From assembly GCA_001769125.1 (NCBI GenBank), contig MEOG01000140.1:4420-68419 (forward strand): 64,000 nt of DNA. Direction: 5' to 3'. The translations under genes were made by a program, and so were the position numbers. Of this stretch, positions 22,646 through 31,959 are shown piece after piece. Numbering within the stretch: the stretch's first letter is position 1; every line of letters begins with the position of its first letter. The notes under the pieces are model-generated. The model searched no databases. It saw only the letters and a program-made list of their open reading frames with translations, and was not told the DNA's origin. Source of the DNA: Bacteroidetes bacterium GWF2_35_48. GTDB lineage: Bacteria; Bacteroidota; Bacteroidia; Bacteroidales; GWF2-35-48.

Positions 22646-24082
22646 TTATTTTTTGATATTTGGAATATCCAGACCGTAGCCATGTTTTTTATCAACATAT
22701 TTTAGGATTAAAGATAGGACGACAGCGAGGACTCCAAATCCGGCAAAGATAAGTTCGGGTACCGTATAGTTATAAACAGGAGCCTGAATAGTACCTGCTT
22801 TTATCGCTTCAGCATTTTCCTGCAAGAACTGAACAACTTCAGGGTTGGAAGCAGATAAAGCATAACCGATTAAAATGGGTACTCCCAGTAATCCCATATT
22901 TTGTATCCAGAAAATAGCACCATAAGCAGAACCTAAATATCTGTCTTCAACAATTTTCGGTAAAGATGGCCACATGGATGCAGGAACAAGAGAAAATGCA
23001 ATTCCTAAAATTACAATTGTGCCAATAGCAACTGGTTGTGAAAAGGATTCTGCTGGAACAAGTGCAAATATTAAATGTGAAATGGTAAGTAAAATTGCGC
23101 CATATAACATTAATGTGGCACCCAAGCCTTTTCTGTCTAAGAAAAATCCGATGAAAGGAGTAAGAATCATAGCACCAATCGGAAACATTGAAACATATCT
23201 TGCAGCTTCTTTGGGATCAATAGCTAATTTGCTCGAAAGCATTTCTGTTGCAAAACGCTGGAAAGGGAAAATGGCAGAATAAAACAAAACGCATAAACCT
23301 GCAATTGCAAGGAATCCGGGATTTGCAAATATTTTTCCGATATCTTTAATTTTGAATTCTTCTTCACCACTGCCTCCTTGTTTCGTAATACCCATTTCTT
23401 TATCTAATTTTCTATCCATAAAAGTGTAGATAAAGAATGTCAGAAAACCTATTGTGAGGAAAATTGCGCCCCACAGGAAAGCATTTGCAGTTGTCCATTC
23501 AGCAGGATTACTGGAGCCATTGTTCGCGAAGAAAGGAGATAGCCACATTACAGCAAATACACCGAGACGTGCAATGGCCATTTCTAATCCCATTGCCAGA
23601 GCAAGTTCTTTTCCCCGAAACCATTTTACAATTGTTTTAGATACGGTTATTCCTGCCATTTCAACACCTATGCCAAAAACAGCAAAACCTACGGATGCTA
23701 TTAGAGCTGTCATAGGAAGTGTATATCCAAATACGCTGGTCATAGTAGCAGTGTCAATAAATTTCAGAGCGTAAAATTTCAGAAAAGCCCCACCTACCAT
23801 GGTTAAGCCTGCTGTGAGCAATGTAAAACGTATGCCCATTTTGTCAAGGATGATCCCAGATAAAATTAAAAATGCGAAGAATACATTAAAGAAAAATTCC
23901 ATACCACCGTAAAGTCCAAATACCTCAGACGACCAGTGGTAATTGATTTCAAACTGGTTTTTTATCGGCGATGCAACATCAACAAAGAAGTATGCAAAAA
24001 ACATTGTTAATGAGATCAAGCCTAAAGCAAACCATCTTGCTGTTTTTGAATCCCTGAGGAGACGCTGAACTTTTTCTGTCAT
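22646..24082 (-). CDS. Major facilitator superfamily transporter
   Basis: 478 aa, ~12 TM segments; LSGIILDKMGIRFTLL loop. Confidence 0.85.
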   Translation of the reverse strand: MTEKVQRLLRDSKTARWFALGLISLTMFFAYFFVDVASPIKNQFEINYHWSSEVFGLYGGMEFFFNVFFAFLILSGIILDKMGIRFTLLTAGLTMVGGAFLKFYALKFIDTATMTSVFGYTLPMTALIASVGFAVFGIGVEMAGITVSKTIVKWFRGKELALAMGLEMAIARLGVFAVMWLSPFFANNGSSNPAEWTTANAFLWGAIFLTIGFLTFFIYTFMDRKLDKEMGITKQGGSGEEEFKIKDIGKIFANPGFLAIAGLCVLFYSAIFPFQRFATEMLSSKLAIDPKEAARYVSMFPIGAMILTPFIGFFLDRKGLGATLMLYGAILLTISHLIFALVPAESFSQPVAIGTIVILGIAFSLVPASMWPSLPKIVEDRYLGSAYGAIFWIQNMGLLGVPILIGYALSASNPEVVQFLQENAEAIKAGTIQAPVYNYTVPELIFAGFGVLAVVLSLILKYVDKKHGYGLDIPNIKK

Positions 24083-24338
24083 AATTTGAAAATTTGTATA
24101 TTATAAATTATTGTGTGAATTCAATTTTTAATCCTCAAAATGAGCGGCTAAATTAAAAACAATATTTATTATATACAAAAGAATGTAGTATTTATTAAAA
24201 TAAGATTAATTGATTTTAAACAATAATAAAAACCTGTTAGTCAGCAAAATGTGCTTATTCGTCAAAAAGGAAAGATGTTGTCTTCCTTTAATAAAGGATA
24301 AATTTATTGGCTTCAAGTGTTCTTCTGAACCCCTGATT

Positions 24339-25931
24339 TCATTCCTTATTAATTGTTTTATCAGAAATTCCTAAAACAAAAAGCACATAAAAAAATGTAA
24401 ACATCGAAAGTCCGGCCTGATTTTCTAAAGTATCTTCATTAAGAAAAGAAATAAAAGATATGAGAAAAGCAAAATTGAAGATATAGTATTTGTATGCTTT
24501 TGATGTAATGACAGGAATAAAAATTGCGGCTATAATTAATATAAATCCCAAAACTCCAAATGTAAGTAAGAATGTAAGAAGCTGGTTATGCGCTCTTAAT
24601 CTTCGTTCTGAGTCTAAAGGAGAATTTGTTCGGTTGTACTCCTTTTCAAAAGTTTTTTTCACATCTCCTGTCCCTACTCCGATAATATAATTTTCTTTGA
24701 ATATAGACCATCCTGCTTTAAAGTATTCTATACGTTGAGTGAGTGTGTGCCCAGTTGGGTTTCCTCCATTTACATACGAATCGAGCTGCCAGAAAAAATC
24801 ATAGATTTTATGGGAGAAACTATTTCCATAATACTTATAATTAGATGCTCCTTTTTCTATTTTTTCAATATCTTCTTTTGTGAGTTTTTTCACTCCGGAT
24901 GCATCTTTTTTATATGTCCTTGAGCTAAGATACCGTACCAAATTATATTTAACCTGTTTAACTGTTTTTTCCGGATGATAATATGCAACATTACTTACTT
25001 TTTCCCATTCAGTTTTTAGCTCTTTCTCACAAATATACAACATAATATAATGCCCGTTTTCAACCTGCATATTAGAAAAATCGTGAATATAAAAATTTCC
25101 TTGATCTGTCCGTATTGGTAATTTTTTATAGTCTACTTCTTCAATATTAGTAAATTCACTGTATATTTCATGAACAAATCTGAATGTGTAGATTGCAGCG
25201 ATAAGGCTTAATCCCATTATTAATACAAGATATATTTTTTTAAGATTCCTGTAAGCCCAGATAAATAGAATAATTGGCGCAATTACTGAAAAAACCACTA
25301 TTCCTGTAAATGATTTTAATATAAACAGAAATATTATAAGCCAAATAAGACCCAGTGTTAGCAGAAATTTATGTTTTTGAGAGAAAGAAAATCTTTTTGT
25401 TTGAAGAAAATAAACGATAACAACGATAGCAATATTAATAAACAAAGAAAACCTGATATGGGAGATAAAAACAGAAATATTCCGGATATCTGTTATTTCA
25501 CGGGAAGAAAATCCTAGTAATACAAATATACTTACTAAAGAACCGGCAATAACAGCCATTATAAAAAACTGTAAAATTGTTTTAAGCTGCCATGGTTTTA
25601 AAAGTTCGGATGTTCCTATAAAAATGGGAAGTAGAAGTAAGGGCAGTTTTATTTTCAAATCTCTTAGCGCATAATCAAAATCCTGAGTCCATGCCAGACC
25701 TATAATATGGATAAACCATATTGAAATAATAAGCCATATTTCTTTCCGCGATTTAAAAATTTTCCATTTCTCAGAAAAATTGCCACTTAAAAGCCAATAG
25801 CCCCCTATAAAAAATTGCGAAAAACTGGTTAAAAATTCAGATAAGGGTAATCCTACAGATAAAGCTATCAACCCCCAATAATAAAAGGGTGGCGTGGTAA
25901 GAAGTTTTATTATAAAATTGAATAATTGCAA
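24339..25931 (-). CDS. O-antigen ligase family membrane protein
   Basis: 530 aa polytopic; SIFKENYIIGVGTGDVKKTFEKEY...RAHNQLLTFLLTFGVLGFILII typical of the Wzy_C loop. Confidence 0.8.
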   Translation of the reverse strand: MQLFNFIIKLLTTPPFYYWGLIALSVGLPLSEFLTSFSQFFIGGYWLLSGNFSEKWKIFKSRKEIWLIISIWFIHIIGLAWTQDFDYALRDLKIKLPLLLLPIFIGTSELLKPWQLKTILQFFIMAVIAGSLVSIFVLLGFSSREITDIRNISVFISHIRFSLFINIAIVVIVYFLQTKRFSFSQKHKFLLTLGLIWLIIFLFILKSFTGIVVFSVIAPIILFIWAYRNLKKIYLVLIMGLSLIAAIYTFRFVHEIYSEFTNIEEVDYKKLPIRTDQGNFYIHDFSNMQVENGHYIMLYICEKELKTEWEKVSNVAYYHPEKTVKQVKYNLVRYLSSRTYKKDASGVKKLTKEDIEKIEKGASNYKYYGNSFSHKIYDFFWQLDSYVNGGNPTGHTLTQRIEYFKAGWSIFKENYIIGVGTGDVKKTFEKEYNRTNSPLDSERRLRAHNQLLTFLLTFGVLGFILIIAAIFIPVITSKAYKYYIFNFAFLISFISFLNEDTLENQAGLSMFTFFYVLFVLGISDKTINKE

Positions 25932-26022
25932 ATGCGTCAGAATAATTTCACAAAACGAGAAATTATTAAATTTAGTACATGAGATTTGAGATTATTTTGA
26001 TTGATTTTTGAAGGTTATAGAA

Positions 26023-26055
26023 AAAAAAAGCTGCCTACTGGCAGCTTTTTTTATG
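26023..26055. terminator. Intrinsic terminator
   Basis: AAAAAAAGCTGCCtactGGCAGCTTTTTTT. Confidence 0.85.
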
Positions 26056-26059
26056 AGTT

Positions 26060-27352
26060 CTACCAGTCGGTAGAATATTTCTGATCAAATATCTTATAGG
26101 TTCCTTTTTCTCCGGTGGCTACATTTTTGTAATTGATGGTTCCACCAACTCCGGAAGTTCTGTTATTTGCAGAATATTTTTCTTTATTAAGCGCCTGTGT
26201 GCATTTTAAAACGAGCTCGTGATCGCCTCTTCCTTCAAACTGAGCGTTCACATTGTTAAAAATAATCGGAGCCTGATCCTCTACATTAAACACAACTTTT
26301 TCAATTATAAAAGGAGAAGCGTATTTTGAAACAACAGTAATTTCGCATTTTGATTCGGTAATGTTTTTTCCATCCTGAGCTACGGTTGTAAAATTAATGT
26401 CGTTTTTAAGAAAAACATCTACCTTATTTTTATTTATGTCAAAATGAAAGTTGTTTGTAACGATTTTGCCATTAAACATATATTTAACCGTTAAAGCATT
26501 TGCTGGATTATCAAAGCAGTTTTGATATTTATATTTCACAAACCAGTTTGATTTGTCGCTTGTAATAGATGTAACCTGCGCACATTTTTCATGGGAAACA
26601 ATCTGTGGTTTTTGCATGGTATAAACAAAGCGATCGCCTAATTTTGTAGCATACGTTAGGTCGCCCAAATCGTTTTTCATAGGTACTAATGAAATTGACT
26701 GAAGCATTGAGTTGTATTTTGCAATTCCTGTTTCGCATTTTGTTTTGCGGGCATCAAGAAAACCTTTCATCATGCTCGATAATTCTGCAATATTTTGAAT
26801 CATCCTTTCAACAGAAGAAATTGTATCAGCTTCTTCAAGAATCAGGTTCAGTTTTTCCGTAAGTTCTTTATCCAATATTTTAAACTCCATAATTATTTTT
26901 CCAAGTTCGAGTTCAGAAAAAGGATATTTCACATGATAATTTACAGCGATATCGCCGGTTTTTTTGTTCTGAACTTTTTCCCACCAGTAGGCTTCCACTT
27001 TTGATTCGGAAATGCCTTTCAATGCAGGGATATCAGCAGTTTGTGTAGTAGTTTTAGCATTGTAAGTTTCAAAATAGGAAGACATGGTACCGTAAGACTC
27101 GCTTTTACTGAGTTCGCTGGATGATTTTACATAATCTGCAACTGATTTTGCAACACTTTCTTTAACGCTAATCAAAGCATTTCTTTTTGCTTCTTCAACA
27201 TCTTTTCCTGTTCCAACAACGATAATGTAATCCTTAATTACACCACTAATCCATTTTGGTTTTTTCCCACTATCTTCAATCGTTTTAAGCTGCGCAAATA
27301 TTTGCCCAGCAAATAATAATGTTATTACTAATAAAGTGGCTAAATTTTTCAT
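26060..27352 (-). CDS. LPP20-like secreted protein
   Basis: MKNLATLLVITLLFAGQIFAQ; PKWISGVIKDYIIVVGTGKDVEEAKRNALISVKESVAKSVADYVKSS. Confidence 0.65.
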   Translation of the reverse strand: MKNLATLLVITLLFAGQIFAQLKTIEDSGKKPKWISGVIKDYIIVVGTGKDVEEAKRNALISVKESVAKSVADYVKSSSELSKSESYGTMSSYFETYNAKTTTQTADIPALKGISESKVEAYWWEKVQNKKTGDIAVNYHVKYPFSELELGKIIMEFKILDKELTEKLNLILEEADTISSVERMIQNIAELSSMMKGFLDARKTKCETGIAKYNSMLQSISLVPMKNDLGDLTYATKLGDRFVYTMQKPQIVSHEKCAQVTSITSDKSNWFVKYKYQNCFDNPANALTVKYMFNGKIVTNNFHFDINKNKVDVFLKNDINFTTVAQDGKNITESKCEITVVSKYASPFIIEKVVFNVEDQAPIIFNNVNAQFEGRGDHELVLKCTQALNKEKYSANNRTSGVGGTINYKNVATGEKGTYKIFDQKYSTDW

Positions 27353-27612
27353 AGATTCAAATTTTTGATAATTTATATATACAAAAGTAAATAATTTTAT
27401 TTTAATGAACAAAGCTTTCTTTTCAATTATTATACCAAAAGTTTAAATTAGGGTAGATTGGTAATTGGTAATTGGTAAGCGGTTTGCTGTATTACCGTTT
27501 ACCGGCTGAATAACAGTGCCATTTACCGTTTACCGGCTGCGAAGCAGCACCGATTACCGCTTACCACTTACCGATTGCAAAGCAATACTAATTAGTCCCT
27601 GTCCATAAAGTC

Positions 27613-27763
27613 AGTGTTTGAGGCAGAATGTTCGAGTTCAAGGTGATACATTGAGCTTGCCGAAATGCTTGCGAAATAATAAAAATTAGGAGTTTACTAT
27701 GATGTAAATGACTTATTTTTATTATGAGCATAACGCAGAAATCGGACATTATGGATAAACACT
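27613..27763 (+). ncRNA. Structured palindromic element, copy A
   Basis: AGTGTTTG...AAACACT ends; ATGTTCGA/TCGGACAT helix; ATAATAAAAA/TTTTTATTAT helix; GAGCATAACGCAGAAA motif. RNA versus DNA function not established. Confidence 0.55.
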
Positions 27764-27808
27764 AATTAGTGTTAGCAAGAAAACCCTTGTTTTTTGCTTA
27801 ACAGTGTG

Positions 27809-27954
27809 AGTGCTTGATAAGAAAAGGTCAAGTTCAAGCCTGCCTGTCCGGTAGGCAGGGCTTTCGAAGACCTGAAAATCAGGAGTGTACTAATGTACAT
27901 GACTGTTTTTCAGGTTGAGAGTAACGCAGAAATTGACGTTTTCTTGCAAGCACT
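27809..27954 (+). ncRNA. Structured palindromic element, copy B
   Basis: AGTGCTTG/CAAGCACT; GGTCAA/TTGACG region; GACCTGAAAA/TTTTCAGGTT; GAGAGTAACGCAGAAA. Confidence 0.6.
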
Positions 27955-29203
27955 AATTAAATTGTATCGCTTTCACAGGGCTGATGCGTGTTATAATAAA
28001 AGATGGCAGTAAAAGCATGGTTAGAGTTACTGCTAGAGTTCCAAGGTTCAAAATAACAATATACATTATATTAATAGAAACCGGAACGGAAGAAACATAA
28101 TAAGCCGCCGCATCTAAGTGAATTATATTAAAATATTTTTGAAGAAAGCAAAAAGCGAGACCTGTTATATTTCCCCAGAGCAATCCTTTACTGATAAGCA
28201 AACCTGCTTGATATAAAAATATTTTTCGGATACTGGCATTTTCTGCTCCAACAGATTTTAAAATTCCAATAAGTTTTGTTTTTTCGAGAATAAGTATCAA
28301 TAAACCCGACACCATATTAAATCCTGCAACAATAACCATCAGCCCTAAAATTATCCAGACATTAATATCCTGAAGATCTAACCAGTCGAATATTTGCGGG
28401 TATTTTTCTTTTATTGAAACAAGCTTCAGCACTTCATTTCCTTCTGTAATCTGGTAACCTAAAATATTATCAATTTGAGGATAAAGTTTGTCAATATTAT
28501 CAAAATCATGAAGCTGAATTTCAAACCCACTTACTAAAGACGAGTCCCAGTTATTAAGTTTCTGAACATGGGAAATGTCTGCAATTACAAAGGATTTATC
28601 GAACTCTTCAAGATTGGTTTGAAAAATACCTGATATTTTAAATTTCCGCATACGGGGCTCAGGAGAATCCTGAATAAAATACATCGGCAGTTTATCTCCC
28701 AGCTTCAGTTTCAATTGATTTGCCAATTGGCTTGAGATAATCACATCATTGGTTTTAGAGGAGTCAACAACAGTAAAATGCGTGCCTTTAATCATGTATT
28801 GTTTGAAAAATTCCCAGTCGTAATCGCTTCCAACGCCTTTCACCACAACACCTTGTAATTCGTGTTCGGTTTTTATTATTCCGGCTTTTAATGCAAATGC
28901 CTGACAATGCTTGACTTCTTGTGTTTTTAGTAATTCAGGAATAAAATTTTGTAGTCGTTTTATAGGTTTTGTTTCATACGATTCATTGGTGTCGTAATTC
29001 ATAACCTGAAAGTGAGACCCAAATCCTGAAACTTTTGAGCGAATTTCATTTTTAAAACCAACGACAACGGATACAGAAATAATCATTGTAGCCAATCCGA
29101 GGGCTATTCCAATAATTGCAATCGTAACAATAGGACGGGAAATACTTTTTTTCGAATCCCTGAAACTGATAAGGCGTTTTGCTATGAAAAATTCAATATT
29201 CAA
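27953..29203 (-). CDS. FtsX/LolC-family ABC transporter permease
   Basis: FFIAKRLISFRDSKKSISRPIVTIAIIGIALGLATMIISVSVVVGFKNEIRSKVSGFGSHFQV; C-terminal TM bundle LPSFIITRISPVKAIQF. Confidence 0.9.
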   Translation of the reverse strand: MNIEFFIAKRLISFRDSKKSISRPIVTIAIIGIALGLATMIISVSVVVGFKNEIRSKVSGFGSHFQVMNYDTNESYETKPIKRLQNFIPELLKTQEVKHCQAFALKAGIIKTEHELQGVVVKGVGSDYDWEFFKQYMIKGTHFTVVDSSKTNDVIISSQLANQLKLKLGDKLPMYFIQDSPEPRMRKFKISGIFQTNLEEFDKSFVIADISHVQKLNNWDSSLVSGFEIQLHDFDNIDKLYPQIDNILGYQITEGNEVLKLVSIKEKYPQIFDWLDLQDINVWIILGLMVIVAGFNMVSGLLILILEKTKLIGILKSVGAENASIRKIFLYQAGLLISKGLLWGNITGLAFCFLQKYFNIIHLDAAAYYVSSVPVSINIMYIVILNLGTLAVTLTMLLLPSFIITRISPVKAIQFN

Positions 29204-29280
29204 GAAAAATAATTTTATTTGAAAGACAAAAATAGTATTTTAGTGCACAATATTTAAAATAATAGTTTATCCAAATTAAA

Positions 29281-30456
29281 GTGCTTAGATATTTTAACAT
29301 CTTATTTATTGTATTCAGTTTTGTTTTTTGCAATCCGGCTGAATCTCAAACGCAAGTAAAAACAGGTGCTGAACTAACAAATACGTATCTTTCGTTGTTA
29401 TCAGAAAAAAGAATCGGAATTATTGCAAACCAGACATCTCTGATAAATTCGACCCATCTGGTAGATTCTTTACTTTCTCTAAAAGTCAATGTACGAAAAA
29501 TTTTTAGTCCGGAACATGGCTTCAGAGGGGATGCGGATGCGGGAGAGCATGTAAAATCATACAAAGATAAAAAAACGGGTATTGAAGTAGTCTCTCTTTA
29601 TGGAGATATGAAAAAACCAAAAAAAGAAGTGCTTGATGAAATTGATCTTATGATTTTTGATATTCAGGATGTGGGAGTTCGGTTTTATACCTACACAACA
29701 ACCATGCACTATGTAATGGAGGCATGTGCGGAACACAATGTCCCTTTTTTGATTCTTGATAGACCGAATCCCAATGGTTTTTATGTTGACGGTCCGGTAC
29801 TTGATATGAAGTATTCTTCTTTTGTAGGAATGCATCCGGTACCTCTTGTTCATGGCATGACCATTGGCGAATATGCGAAAATGATAAATGAAGAAGGCTG
29901 GCTGAAAAATGGAGTTAAGTGTAATTTACAAGTAATTCCCTGTGAAAATTATACGCATAAAACATTATATCATCTTCCGGTAAAACCCTCTCCAAATCTT
30001 CCAAACATGACGGCTATTTATTTATATCCTGTTTTATGTTTGTTTGAAGGAACAGTAATAAGTGTTGCGCGAGGTACTGATTTTCCTTTTCAGGCAATAG
30101 GGCATCCGAGTCTTATTAATTCAAAATTTTTCTTTACTCCGACTTCTAAACCAGGCGCAAAAAATCCATCCTATAAAGGGAAAAAATGCTTTGGCTACGA
30201 CTTTAGAAATAATGGTACAGCGTACTTTTTGCAAAACAAAAAATTAAATCTTCAGATTTTGATAGACACCTATAAAAATTTGAAAGACCGTGTGAAATTC
30301 TTTACAAGTTTTTTCACAAAACTCGCCGGAAATATTACATTGAGAAAGCAAATCGAAGCAGGAGTAATCGAAGCGGATATAAGAAAAAGCTGGGAAAAAG
30401 ATCTGGAACAATTTAAAAATATCCGGAAAAAATATCTGCTGTATGAGGATTTTTAG
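29281..30456 (+). CDS. DUF1343/YbbC-like (NamZ-type) exo-beta-N-acetylmuramidase family protein
   Basis: RIGIIANQTSLIN, FSPEHGFRGDADAGEHV, LMIFDIQDVGVRFYTYTTTMHYVMEAC, SVARGTDFPFQAIGHP; GTG start. Confidence 0.9.
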   Translation: MLRYFNILFIVFSFVFCNPAESQTQVKTGAELTNTYLSLLSEKRIGIIANQTSLINSTHLVDSLLSLKVNVRKIFSPEHGFRGDADAGEHVKSYKDKKTGIEVVSLYGDMKKPKKEVLDEIDLMIFDIQDVGVRFYTYTTTMHYVMEACAEHNVPFLILDRPNPNGFYVDGPVLDMKYSSFVGMHPVPLVHGMTIGEYAKMINEEGWLKNGVKCNLQVIPCENYTHKTLYHLPVKPSPNLPNMTAIYLYPVLCLFEGTVISVARGTDFPFQAIGHPSLINSKFFFTPTSKPGAKNPSYKGKKCFGYDFRNNGTAYFLQNKKLNLQILIDTYKNLKDRVKFFTSFFTKLAGNITLRKQIEAGVIEADIRKSWEKDLEQFKNIRKKYLLYEDF

Positions 30457-30516
30457 TGGAAACTCATTTTAGTCAAATTTATCTTAACCCACAAAGAGGG
30501 CTTAGTTGGAGAGTCA

Positions 30517-31149
30517 TCATTCATCCTTTTTTTCTTTCTTGAAATTTTTATATAATTTATATGCGTAATAAATGGCTACAAGTATTACGACAACAATCAC
30601 TCCGATATCAATCCACGATCTATATTCCCATTTCACAATAGAATCCCAATTATCCTGCAATTTATAACCAACATAAGCTAAAAATGTATTCCAAATTCCG
30701 GCTCCAATGATAGTGTAAATTGAAAATTTTATCAGATTCATTTTTGCCATCCCGGCAGGTATTGAAATCAAGTGACGAATAACAGGAATAAACCGACAAA
30801 TAAAAATCGTAATGTCACCACGTTTTTTGAAAAATTTCTCAGATGTATCTAAGGCTTTTTTGTCAAGAAGTAAATATTTCCCAAATCGTTCTACAATAGG
30901 TCTGCCACCCCATGCTCCCATATAATAAGAAATAAGCGACCCAATTAAACTTCCAAGTGTACTGAAAAATATCACACCAGTAAATGTAAAAGTCCCTTTT
31001 GCAATAAGAAACCCTGCGGGGGGCATTACTGCTTCACTTGGAACAGGAGCTACCATGCTTTCCAGTGCCATTAAAATCATAACACTCCAATATCCGGCTG
31101 CTTCAAAAAAACGTAGAATATTTTCAATTAAAAATTCTGTAAAACCCAT
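30517..31149 (-). CDS. DedA family membrane protein
   Basis: ALESMVAPVPSEAVMPPAGFLIA; FICRFIPVIRHLISIPAGMAKMNL. Confidence 0.9.
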   Translation of the reverse strand: MGFTEFLIENILRFFEAAGYWSVMILMALESMVAPVPSEAVMPPAGFLIAKGTFTFTGVIFFSTLGSLIGSLISYYMGAWGGRPIVERFGKYLLLDKKALDTSEKFFKKRGDITIFICRFIPVIRHLISIPAGMAKMNLIKFSIYTIIGAGIWNTFLAYVGYKLQDNWDSIVKWEYRSWIDIGVIVVVILVAIYYAYKLYKNFKKEKKDE

Positions 31150-31182
31150 TGCGCAAATTTATTTCTATATTAGACAAAAAAA

Positions 31183-31959
31183 TTATTTTACAAACTCTTC
31201 AGGTAAAAAATCGAGAAAGGTATCGCCACGCAAGCCAAGTCTCAGTGTTTCTGTAGAGATAACTTCGTTTGGAGCAATGTTGCCAAGGTTCACATTTGGT
31301 CCGATTTTTTTAATAAACCAAACAACTTGCGGTTTTAACGGTGCTTCCCAAATAATTTTTTCAGGACTGATATGGTTTAAAATATATCCGATAAGGTCTT
31401 CGTCAGCACTGCCGGTAGATTTATAGATGCCTACATTTCCGCTTTCCCTAGCTTCGGCAATAACTTTTTTCGCGCCTGCATCAAGCTCTTTCTGCATCAT
31501 CTCTTTCCATTGTTCGGCAGAAAAATTTACAGATGCGTCTTTAGATCCTACTTCAGAAATCACATAAAAATCTTTTGAAAGCTCCCGTATGTATTCGCAT
31601 TTTTTTTCATGGGGTATATACATGGACCCGTCTGAAACTTCAACTGTTGTTATTTCACAAACATCCAGATATCGGAGATATTCTTTAAACATGTTGCGAA
31701 TAACAAAAGCTTCAAAAAGTGTTCCTCCAAAATAAGGACGAATGTCAGCATCTTTATATGCTTTGATTTTATCATGCAGTTGATTGCATAGCATTGAAGT
31801 GCCAAAACCAAATTTTACAAAATCAATATATTCAGAAGAAGCTTCAATCATATTCTCAGATTCTTTCAGGCTCAATCCTTTATCCATAACCATAGTAATG
31901 CCTGACTCTCTCTGTTTTTGTGGTCTTTCTGGCACAAAGGGCAATTTAAAATTCATCAT
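31183..31959 (-). CDS. comA: Phosphosulfolactate synthase (ComA-like)
   Basis: GITMVMDKGLSLKESENMIEASSEYIDFVKFGFGTSML; RPYFGGTLFEAFVIRN; EVSDGSMYIP; VISEVGSKD. Confidence 0.85.
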   Translation of the reverse strand: MMNFKLPFVPERPQKQRESGITMVMDKGLSLKESENMIEASSEYIDFVKFGFGTSMLCNQLHDKIKAYKDADIRPYFGGTLFEAFVIRNMFKEYLRYLDVCEITTVEVSDGSMYIPHEKKCEYIRELSKDFYVISEVGSKDASVNFSAEQWKEMMQKELDAGAKKVIAEARESGNVGIYKSTGSADEDLIGYILNHISPEKIIWEAPLKPQVVWFIKKIGPNVNLGNIAPNEVISTETLRLGLRGDTFLDFLPEEFVK

